From NCBI GenBank assembly GCA_030655675.1, contig JAUSPM010000039.1, forward strand, positions 1 through 14,655: 14,655 nucleotides of DNA, read 5' to 3'. Under the pieces are notes generated by a model, which was given only the letters and a program-made list of their open reading frames with translations, did no database searches and had not been told where the DNA came from. Source of the stretch: Methanosarcinaceae archaeon (GTDB lineage Archaea > Halobacteriota > Methanosarcinia > Methanosarcinales > Methanosarcinaceae). Within the stretch, counting starts at the first letter, position 1; the number at the start of each line of letters is the position of its first letter. The position numbers and the translations under genes are program-made. Below, in pieces: positions 1 through 6,139 of the stretch.

Positions 1-1
1 G

Positions 2-307
2 CCGCCTTTTACAAGCAAGTTCGACAAGCATGAAAAAGAAGGTATCTATATGTGTACCGGCTGCGGGCAGGAGTTGTTCCGCTCGAACGAGAAGTTTGAT
101 TCAGGCAGTGGATGGCCAAGTTTCTGGACTCCGATCTCAAATGACAGGGTCGAACTGAAACCGGATAATAGTCTGGGAGTGCACAGGACTGAAGTGGTGT
201 GTAGCAGGTGTGGCGGGCATCTGGGGCATGTATTCGATGACGGGCCACGGCCGACGGGGGAGCGGTATTGTATCAATTCGCTTTCGCTTGAATTTGAAGA
301 TGAGTGA
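2..307 (+). CDS. msrB: Peptide-methionine (R)-S-oxide reductase MsrB, 5' end outside window
   Basis: This cytoplasmic repair enzyme reduces the R epimer of methionine sulfoxide in proteins. The open frame runs from base 2 with no start, and in-frame residues PPFTSKFDKHEKEGIY precede the first ATG at 50. They match the conserved MsrB N-terminal region, so the gene begins outside the window and ATG 50 is internal. Seen: the structural zinc pairs CTGC and CSRC, the fold signature FDSGSGWPSF, the segment RTEVVCSRCGGHLGHVFDDG, and the catalytic Cys in RYCINS near the C-terminus. That residue is Cys (TGT), not selenocysteine. The frame ends FEDE at a TGA (305-307), the usual end for a single-domain MsrB, so no MsrA is fused downstream. 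A fusion or neighbour upstream cannot be excluded. Confidence 0.95.
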   Translation, partial: PPFTSKFDKHEKEGIYMCTGCGQELFRSNEKFDSGSGWPSFWTPISNDRVELKPDNSLGVHRTEVVCSRCGGHLGHVFDDGPRPTGERYCINSLSLEFEDE

Positions 308-482
308 ATATTATTTTCAATGATATTATCGGGGTCGAGGATGTTCAAGTAGATCTAAAATGGCGGTGCTGACAGTGAGAAAAGCGTGGGCGTTCGTGTG
401 CCGCCGTGAAGTATGGCTATGATGCGCTCGTTTTTGGTTGGTTGAATATGTTTTGGAGATTGTTTATGGTCGTAAACGATCT

Positions 483-501
483 CGGATTGATTATCAATCC
501 G
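483..501. promoter_or_regulatory. 19-bp perfect palindrome, candidate operator
   Basis: CGGATTGATTATCAATCCG has two perfect 9-bp arms around one central T. It lies 130 bp upstream of the korA start, between msrB and the AT-rich promoter region. Size and symmetry suit a site for a dimeric regulator. A hairpin after msrB is less likely, because the site lies about 175 bp past its stop and has no T-tract. No regulator gene is adjacent, so its role is inference. Confidence 0.4.
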
Positions 502-590
502 GGGAATTGACACTTATGAAATATCATATCACACCATATCTTTTTTAATCAATTACATCATAATAAATATTCACATCTACATATTATGCA

Positions 591-625
591 TTTATACATC
601 ATTTAATCAAAAGTATAGCGGGGGT
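591..625 (+). promoter_or_regulatory. Probable korAB TATA box and ribosome binding site
   Basis: TTTATAC at 591-597 resembles an archaeal TATA box. A second AT-rich candidate, TAATAAATAT, lies at 561-570 and would give a longer leader. GGGGGT at 620-625 stands 5 nt before the korA ATG (631) and can pair with the anti-Shine-Dalgarno. If the 591 box is used, transcription would start very close to this site, so the 561 box fits a leadered transcript better. Confidence 0.4.
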
Positions 626-630
626 TAGCT

Positions 631-2499
631 ATGGACAACAATAGATTATCATGGATGATGGGCGGCGAGGCAGGCGTCGGCATCATGGCAGCAGACATGG
701 TCTTTTCGAAAACATGCACACGGGGAGGTCTGCACATATTCAGTACAGTGGATTATCCGTCCCTTATCCGTGGAGGTCATAATGTCTCACATGTGCAGGT
801 CGATAAGGAAAAAGTATACTCGCATGCACAGCAGGTCGACATACTTGTCGCATTGAACAGGGAAACAATAGACCTGCACCTTGATGAACTGTCGGAAAAT
901 GCTGCAATCATCTATGATGGTGACAATATTGAACTGTCATACGAAGATCTCAAGCGACAGGATGTCACCCTTTGTAATGTTCCCATAGGAAATCTCATAA
1001 AAACAAACTCCCTGCCAAAAATTGTAGCAAACACTGTGGCATTGGGAGCATCATTTGGCCTTGTAAAATATGACCTTTCCATCTTAGAAGGCGTGCTTCG
1101 TGACACTTACGAGAGAAAAGGCGAATCTGTTGTAGAAAGTAATCTCAAGGCAGCAAAAGCAGGATTTGATTATACAGCCAAAAACTATGCTGGCACATTT
1201 ACACGCTCAATATCACCAATCCATCATCCATCCGGCGGTACTGTTGGTAATAGTGGCACAGATGATACAGGTAAAAAAGATGTCACAACAGAAAAAAGGA
1301 TGGTCATAACAGGCAATGACGCAATTGCAATGGCTGCCATCCGTGCAGGCCTGAAATTTTATTCAGCATACCCCATGACACCTGCCTCTTCCATCCTTCA
1401 TTTTCTGGCAGCACATGAACGGCGATTTGGTTACATTGTAAAACAGACCGAGGATGAGATCGCTGCCATAAATATGGCAATAGGTGCATCCTATGCAGGT
1501 GTGCGCTCCATGACTGGAACATCTGGTGGTGGTTTTTCATTGATGTCAGAAGCGCTTGGTCTGGCTGCCATAACTGAGACACCACTTGTTGCTGTGTGGG
1601 GGCAGCGTCCGGGACCAAGTACTGGTCTGGCCACATGGACGGAGCAAAGCGACCTGCGTTTTGCCCTTAGCGCATCCCAGGGAGATTTCCAGAGAATAGT
1701 TATGGCACCAGGTGATGCATCTGAATGTTTCTATGAAACCATACGGGCATTCAATCTGGCAGAAAAATATCAGGTACCTGTAATCATCATGACTGATAAA
1801 TATCTGGCAGAAAGTCATGAGAGTGTCGATATTTTCGATACATCCTCGATCAAGATCGACCGAGGAGATATTATTGCTCCCACTGATGAGAACGAGGACG
1901 TGCAAAACAGTTATTTTAAACGCTTTGCGCTCACGGATTCAGGAATATCTCCAAGAGCATTTCCGGGCGCGCATGCTGGTCTTGTCAGGGTGGAAAGTAG
2001 CGAACATGATGAATATGGCGATTATACTGAAAATGAAGATCTCCGCCAGGCCATGGTGGATAAGAGATTTGCTAAGTTCGATGGCGTGCTCTCTGATCTC
2101 GGTGAAGATGCAATAAAGATCATGGGTGAGGGTACAGAAAATGAGACGCAGAAGAATGAGAACAAGAATGCCATTACCATGATCTCATGGGGTTCCATAA
2201 AAGGACCCATTAAAGAGGCCTCAAAACTTCTGGCTAACGATGGGATACTTGTCAGGCATGCTCACGTACTTTACATAAATCCCTTTGATACAAAAAAGAT
2301 GGAAAGCATAATCAAATCGGCGGATACTACAATTTTAGTGGAGAATAATAAAGGTGCTCAACTTGGTGGCGTTATAAAAGAAAAGACCGGACTTGATGTG
2401 GACCATACATTACTAAAATATAACGGGCGCGAGTTTTATCCTGAGGAAATATACAGGAAAGTAAAAGAGATTGTAGGGGCTGTGGAGGCGAAATCATGA
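631..2499 (+). CDS. korA: 2-oxoacid:ferredoxin oxidoreductase, alpha subunit with fused gamma domain
   Basis: Large subunit (622 aa) of a coenzyme-A-dependent 2-oxoacid:ferredoxin oxidoreductase, which oxidatively decarboxylates a 2-oxoacid to acyl-CoA and passes electrons to ferredoxin. Residues 1-190 are the gamma (POR) domain, with a glycine-rich start GGEAGVGIM and SLIRGGHN. A Ser/Gly/Thr-rich linker (about 195-222) leads to the alpha pyrimidine-binding domain from about 225, with YPMTPAS at 247-253 (the YPITP-type substrate motif of two-subunit enzymes), KQTEDEIAAINMAIGAS at 271-287 and MTGTSGGGFSLM at 294-305. The C-terminal part (about 514-615) is the transketolase-C-like domain. This gamma-alpha fusion is typical of two-subunit archaeal enzymes. 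The stop overlaps the korB start (ATGA), implying translational coupling. Substrate choice (2-oxoglutarate, pyruvate, other) cannot be read from sequence. Confidence 0.93.
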   Translation: MDNNRLSWMMGGEAGVGIMAADMVFSKTCTRGGLHIFSTVDYPSLIRGGHNVSHVQVDKEKVYSHAQQVDILVALNRETIDLHLDELSENAAIIYDGDNIELSYEDLKRQDVTLCNVPIGNLIKTNSLPKIVANTVALGASFGLVKYDLSILEGVLRDTYERKGESVVESNLKAAKAGFDYTAKNYAGTFTRSISPIHHPSGGTVGNSGTDDTGKKDVTTEKRMVITGNDAIAMAAIRAGLKFYSAYPMTPASSILHFLAAHERRFGYIVKQTEDEIAAINMAIGASYAGVRSMTGTSGGGFSLMSEALGLAAITETPLVAVWGQRPGPSTGLATWTEQSDLRFALSASQGDFQRIVMAPGDASECFYETIRAFNLAEKYQVPVIIMTDKYLAESHESVDIFDTSSIKIDRGDIIAPTDENEDVQNSYFKRFALTDSGISPRAFPGAHAGLVRVESSEHDEYGDYTENEDLRQAMVDKRFAKFDGVLSDLGEDAIKIMGEGTENETQKNENKNAITMISWGSIKGPIKEASKLLANDGILVRHAHVLYINPFDTKKMESIIKSADTTILVENNKGAQLGGVIKEKTGLDVDHTLLKYNGREFYPEEIYRKVKEIVGAVEAKS

Positions 2500-3368
2500 C
2501 TGACGTAAATGGTACATCCCAACACACATTCGATACCGTGGCACAACCTACATGGTGTCCCGGATGCGGTAATTTCGGCATACATACTGCCATCAAGAAT
2601 GCATTCACACAGTTAGGACTTGTCCGAAATGAAATTGCTGTTGTGACGGGAATAGGCTGTTCAGGCAACACTGCCCAGTGGTATAATACCAACGTTTTTC
2701 ACAGTTTACATGGCAGGACACTGCCAGTGGCAACCGGAATAAAGCTTGCAAATCACGAACTTACTGTGCTGGCAGAAGGCGGTGATGGTGACGGGCTTGG
2801 TATCGGTGTGGGTCATCTGGTACATTCCATCAGACGCAATCTTGACATAACCTACATCATTCATGACAATCGGGTGTATGGTCTTACCACAGGTCAAACT
2901 TCACCCACAAGTGTCAAGGGATTTGTCACGAAATCAACGCCAACAGGTGTCATTGAGATTCCCGTAAATCCAATTGCCCTTGCGATATCCTCCGGCGCAA
3001 CTTATGTTGCAAGGGGTTATTCCGGTGATATCGAGCATCTCACTAAACTGATCGCAGATGGAATAAAGCATAATGGCTTTGCGTTGATCGATGCCACACA
3101 GGTATGTGTCTCGTTTAATCATGCGAACACATACAGTTGGTGGGCTGAGCGGATATACAGGCTTGAGGATGACGAGACGTATGACTCCAGAGATAAAATG
3201 ATGGCGTTTGAGCGCTCACAGGAGTGGGGTGAACGCATCCCCACAGGATTATTTTATCGTGAGGAACGTGCCACATATGAGGATGAACTGCCCCAGATCG
3301 CAGACCGACCGTTGGTGGGACAATCGATGGATGTTGACATCACAGAGCTTATGGGCGAGCATGTGTGA
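2496..3368 (+). CDS. korB: 2-oxoacid:ferredoxin oxidoreductase, beta subunit
   Basis: TPP- and iron-sulfur-binding beta subunit (290 aa), partner of the upstream KorA. Seen: WCPGCGNFGIH (Cys21 and Cys24), GIGCSGN (Cys55) and TQVCVSF (Cys204). The spacing matches the four Cys ligands of the single [4Fe-4S] cluster in two-subunit enzymes. The TPP/Mg motif is GDGD at 96-99, followed by the conserved Asn in HDNRVYGLTTGQTSPTS (123-139). No ferredoxin-like CxxCxxC domain is present in either subunit, so electrons must pass straight from this cluster to an external ferredoxin. Start ATG 2496 overlaps the korA stop by 4 nt. Length is normal for the family. The enzyme is expected to be cytoplasmic and oxygen-sensitive. 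Confidence 0.94.
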   Translation: MTDVNGTSQHTFDTVAQPTWCPGCGNFGIHTAIKNAFTQLGLVRNEIAVVTGIGCSGNTAQWYNTNVFHSLHGRTLPVATGIKLANHELTVLAEGGDGDGLGIGVGHLVHSIRRNLDITYIIHDNRVYGLTTGQTSPTSVKGFVTKSTPTGVIEIPVNPIALAISSGATYVARGYSGDIEHLTKLIADGIKHNGFALIDATQVCVSFNHANTYSWWAERIYRLEDDETYDSRDKMMAFERSQEWGERIPTGLFYREERATYEDELPQIADRPLVGQSMDVDITELMGEHV

Positions 3369-3415
3369 TAGTCTGCTCAAATGATTTCGGGAAATATGGA
3401 TTATTGAGTCAAAGA

Positions 3416-3444
3416 CCCCGGACATTGCTTCGCTTTGTCCGGGG
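3416..3444. terminator. GC-rich hairpin between convergent korB and catalase
   Basis: CCCCGGACA (3416-3424) pairs perfectly with TGTCCGGGG (3436-3444) around an 11-nt loop that can itself form a small GC/GC stem. It lies 47 nt after the korB stop and 27 nt beyond the catalase stop, so it could serve both convergent units. There is no clear T-tract after it on the plus strand; on the minus strand a short TCTTT follows. Function as a terminator or RNA-end stabiliser is inferred. Confidence 0.6.
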
Positions 3445-3471
3445 GAACTTAAAAATGCATGAGATTTCTAT

Positions 3472-4986
3472 CTATGATGTTGCTTTTGCCCGTTCATCTT
3501 GTGACATATTAGCCAATTTCTCAACTTCTTTTATATCGAGTTTAAGTCCTTCAGCCACCCGCCGCCCATAATCCGGATCTGCCTTGAAGAATATAGCCGT
3601 CTGGCGGAGTTGTATACGCTTTTGTGCTCCCCCAAGATGACCGATAATATTACCTGTCAGATTCTCACGATCCTGATCGCTCATCACATCACGATACAGA
3701 TTGCCGGGCTGGACAAAATCATCATTTGGATGCGTATATGGGTGACGATCTGCCTGTCCGGAGATATCCATCGGAGGTTCTTTTGCAGAAATGTCTGGCT
3801 CTGGTCCATTAAAACTGTTTGGCCAGTAATTCGGACCGCCGCCACCGTTTAGATCGATGCGCATAAATCCATCACGCTGATAGCTGTTCTCAGTTGCATT
3901 TTTCGGTGCATTTACCGGCAACAGATGGTAGTTCGGCCCCAGTCTGTGGAGATGGGTATCATGATACGAGAAAAGACGACCCTGAAGCATTTTATCAGGA
4001 GATGCGGCAATACCCGGCACAAAATTCTGCGGGCCGAATGCAGCCTGTTCAACTTGCGCAAAGTAATTTTTAGGGTTACGGTTCAAAACCAGTTTGCCAA
4101 TCTCGATCGGTGGGAAATCAGCATGGGGCCAGACTTTAGTGATATCAAAGATATCAAAACGATAATCCTTTGCCTGCTCAGGTGTCATTATTTGCATCTG
4201 GAGGGTCCATGATGGGTAATCTCCCCGTTCAATAGCGTCATAGAGATCTCTTGTAGCATGGTCCGGGTCCTTGCTGCGCATGATATCTGCTTCCTGTCTG
4301 GTAAAATTCTTGATTCCCTGATCAGTCTTAAAATGATATTGCACCCAGAAATATTCACCTTTCTCATTATACCACTTAAAAGTATGACTGCCATAGCCAT
4401 TCATGTTTCGAAATGAGGCTGGAGTGCCACGATCGGAAAAGAGAATGGTTATCTGGTGAATTGATTCCGGTGTCAGGGAAAGGAAATCCCAGAACATGTT
4501 CGGATCCTTACAGTTGTTGGCAGGGTTACGCTTTTGCGTGTGTATGAAGTCCGGGAATTTTAACGGATCACGTATGAAAAAGACCGGGGTATTATTTCCG
4601 ACAAGATCATAGTTTCCTTCCTCGGTATAGAACTTCAACGCAAATCCCCGTGGATCACGCTCGGCATCTGCTGATCCCTTTTCTCCTCCTACGGTTGAAA
4701 ATCGGGCAAATACCTCGGTTCGCTTGTCAATTTCGGAAAGGAATTTTGCCTTTGTGTATTTGGTAACATCTGCAGTGACTTCAAAGTATCCACCCGCACC
4801 TGCTCCCTTTGCATGCACTACACGTTCTGGTATACGTTCGCGATCAAAGTGACCTAACTTCTCCAGCAGGTGAGCATCCTGCATCAATACAGGTCCTCGT
4901 TCTCCGGCAGTAATACTATTCAGGTCGTTCGCGACTGGTATTCCAAAAGCAGTAGTTAATTTCTTCTTTTGATTCGTGTTATCCAT
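3472..4986 (-). CDS. kat: Monofunctional haem catalase
   Basis: Cytoplasmic haem b catalase converting hydrogen peroxide to water and oxygen. I place the start at ATG 4986 (504 aa) because AGGAAGGAT sits 4 nt before it. The frame stays open to an ATG at 5031, which has no Shine-Dalgarno and would add 15 unconserved residues. Numbered from 4986: catalytic His58 in RERIPERVVHAKGAGA, distal Asn131 in VGNNTPVFFIRD, and the proximal haem-ligand Tyr341 in GRLFSYHDTHLHRLGPNY. The C-terminal region carries DDFVQPGNLYRDVM and ends soon after, so this is a small-subunit catalase without the flavodoxin-like extension of large ones. It follows the aqpM unit on the same strand but is separated by a terminator and an AT-rich promoter, so it is probably transcribed alone. 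The family is patchy in anaerobic archaea, and horizontal acquisition is possible. Confidence 0.96.
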   Translation of the reverse strand: MDNTNQKKKLTTAFGIPVANDLNSITAGERGPVLMQDAHLLEKLGHFDRERIPERVVHAKGAGAGGYFEVTADVTKYTKAKFLSEIDKRTEVFARFSTVGGEKGSADAERDPRGFALKFYTEEGNYDLVGNNTPVFFIRDPLKFPDFIHTQKRNPANNCKDPNMFWDFLSLTPESIHQITILFSDRGTPASFRNMNGYGSHTFKWYNEKGEYFWVQYHFKTDQGIKNFTRQEADIMRSKDPDHATRDLYDAIERGDYPSWTLQMQIMTPEQAKDYRFDIFDITKVWPHADFPPIEIGKLVLNRNPKNYFAQVEQAAFGPQNFVPGIAASPDKMLQGRLFSYHDTHLHRLGPNYHLLPVNAPKNATENSYQRDGFMRIDLNGGGGPNYWPNSFNGPEPDISAKEPPMDISGQADRHPYTHPNDDFVQPGNLYRDVMSDQDRENLTGNIIGHLGGAQKRIQLRQTAIFFKADPDYGRRVAEGLKLDIKEVEKLANMSQDERAKATS

Positions 4987-5114
4987 TGAAATCCTTCCTA
5001 TTTTCTCTTTAGTTAAGTTTTCATTTGACATTTGTTAAGGGTGTATGAAGGTGTTTGGGCTTCACAAACCTATTATGAAAACGAGAAAATTCTCCCTCTG
5101 GTCGAATTAACTCG

Positions 5115-5140
5115 AACTATATAATTCTATAAATTATATA
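5115..5140 (-). promoter_or_regulatory. AT-rich promoter region of the catalase gene
   Basis: Read on the minus strand this stretch contains TATATAAT, AATTTATAG and ATTATATAG in succession, all good archaeal TATA-box candidates, just downstream of the aqpM terminator. It would give a leader of roughly 100 nt before the catalase ATG at 4986. Which box is used cannot be told by eye. Confidence 0.45.
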
Positions 5141-5149
5141 CTAAAATAA

Positions 5150-5173
5150 AAAGAAGTCTCACTCGACTTCTTT
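5150..5173 (-). terminator. Hairpin/T-tract terminator overlapping the aqpM stop codon
   Basis: AAAGAAGTC (5150-5158) pairs perfectly with GACTTCTTT (5165-5173) around a 6-nt loop, and the aqpM TGA (5161-5159) lies across the loop. On the minus strand the stem runs into CTTTTTATTTTAG, a T-rich tail. This is the expected form of an intrinsic terminator, here closing the DUF2193-DUF2180-aqpM unit before the catalase promoter. Confidence 0.7.
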
Positions 5174-5914
5174 CAAATCGGCTATGTAGTCGTACAGGAA
5201 TGCTGCACCAACTGCACCCAATATGGGGCCGATGATGTATATTGGGAAAAAGTTCCACAGGCTTGGCCCGCCAAACAGTGTATCCACAAGATATGGTCCA
5301 AAGGTACGTGCCGGATTCAGTGACGAGCCGGTTATATTTCCTGTGACGATGATATCCACCGCCACCACCATACCGATCGCGAACCCTGCAAACTGTCCCG
5401 GAGCACGTCTATCTACCGCAACACCCATGATGGTCAGCATCAACAGGAACGTCGCTATACCCTCAGAGAGAATTGCCTGAGCGTATGTGACTCCCTCGAA
5501 TGGTGCCGTTGCACCCAAACCCCCGATGGTGGCGGCTCTAGTACCAAGTACTGCTAAAAGACACAATGACCCCAGTGTGGCACCTGTAAGTTGTGCCAAA
5601 ATATATGGTATCACATCACGTGTGGGGAAACGCTTGGTCGCCCAAAGTGCAATGGTGACTGCCGGGTTTATGTGGGCTCCTGATATGTGGCCAAAGGCAT
5701 AGATCATACACATGACGATAAATCCGAATGCAAGACCTATGGCAAGCCAGTCTCCAAGTCCACCGTAGCCGATCCCTATGTTAAATCCGCCCTTATTGGT
5801 CTGTCCTGCCGCCAGCAATAATGTAATCACTGCTGCCCCTGTGCCTATGAATACAAGGGCAAAGGTACCGATCAATTCAGCCAATGAGCGCTTAAATAAT
5901 CCAATTTCAGGCAT
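5159..5914 (-). CDS. aqpM: Aquaporin, AqpM type (MIP family)
   Basis: Membrane channel of 251 aa for water and small neutral solutes. Six hydrophobic segments and two half-helices are visible, with NPA motifs at 83-85 (GAHINPAVTIALW) and 200-202 (SSLNPARTFGPYL). The likely selectivity-filter residues are Phe63, Ile188, Ser197 and Arg203, each one position on from those I recall for Methanothermobacter AqpM (Phe62, Ile187, Ser196, Arg202). Long stretches such as GGLGATAPF also match that protein, so the AqpM assignment is firm. AqpM is intermediate between water-only aquaporins and glycerol facilitators. GAGGTGA overlapping the DUF2180 stop serves as ribosome binding site 5 nt before the ATG, so this is the third gene of a coupled unit. 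Being next to catalase makes peroxide passage an attractive but unproven idea. Confidence 0.95.
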   Translation of the reverse strand: MPEIGLFKRSLAELIGTFALVFIGTGAAVITLLLAAGQTNKGGFNIGIGYGGLGDWLAIGLAFGFIVMCMIYAFGHISGAHINPAVTIALWATKRFPTRDVIPYILAQLTGATLGSLCLLAVLGTRAATIGGLGATAPFEGVTYAQAILSEGIATFLLMLTIMGVAVDRRAPGQFAGFAIGMVVAVDIIVTGNITGSSLNPARTFGPYLVDTLFGGPSLWNFFPIYIIGPILGAVGAAFLYDYIADLKEVE

Positions 5915-5923
5915 GGGGTCACC

Positions 5924-6127
5924 TCATTTCAATGCGGAATAGCATTCATGACAAAGAATGCGGGGCATTTTCTTCGATGTCTTCTGGCGTGGGATTGGAT
6001 AGCCGCCTTCCCACATATCAATATCAGCCCGCACCAGATGTTCTTGGCACAGAGCCATGCCACATACAATGCATGTGGCAATGGCAACTGTCTCTTTACC
6101 CAGTTGGGCACAAACGTAGCAATGCAT
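5924..6127 (-). CDS. Small zinc-binding protein, DUF2180 family
   Basis: Protein of 67 aa matching the DUF2180 family known from methanogenic archaea; function unknown. It carries Cys pairs CYVC (3/6), CIVC (19/22) and CHEC (59/62) plus Cys27 and His30. That is eight potential ligands, enough for two zinc ions in a B-box or treble-clef-like arrangement. The conserved core DMWEGGYPIP (37-46) lies between the ligand groups. It has no signal peptide or membrane segment, so it should be cytoplasmic. GGAGG directly after the DUF2193 stop lies 7 nt before the ATG, and only 9 nt separate its stop from aqpM. It is therefore the middle gene of a coupled three-gene unit. A regulatory or metal-delivery role is possible but nothing in the sequence decides it. 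Confidence 0.85.
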   Translation of the reverse strand: MHCYVCAQLGKETVAIATCIVCGMALCQEHLVRADIDMWEGGYPIPRQKTSKKMPRILCHECYSALK

Positions 6128-6139
6128 ATCAAAGCCTCC

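Larger units (their letters stand above)
308..630. other. Gene-free stretch between msrB and korA
   Basis: These 323 bases hold no recognisable gene. The first half is mixed in composition, with short GC-rich runs around 362-405 (GGCGG at 362-366 and CCGCC at 401-405 could pair weakly). The second half, from about 505, is strongly AT-rich and looks like an archaeal promoter region for korA. A 19-bp palindrome lies at 483-501. A short open frame (ATG near 448 to a TGA just after the palindrome) resembles nothing I know. Confidence 0.6.

Noticed and set aside
362..405. GGCGG ... CCGCC pair in the msrB-korA gap as a hairpin RNA or terminator.
   Set aside because: Only five pairs with a loop of more than 30 nt and no T-tract; too weak to call.
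448..510. Short open frame ATG...TGA in the msrB-korA gap as a small gene.
   Set aside because: About 20 codons, no Shine-Dalgarno, no recognisable similarity, and it contains the palindrome.
1304..1905. Long minus-strand open frames opposite korA.
   Set aside because: Their translations have no family features and lie antisense to well-conserved KorA motifs; they are shadows.
4987..5031. Upstream in-frame extension of catalase to ATG 5031.
   Set aside because: No ribosome binding site before 5031, while AGGAAGGAT precedes 4986; the extra residues are not part of the catalase fold.
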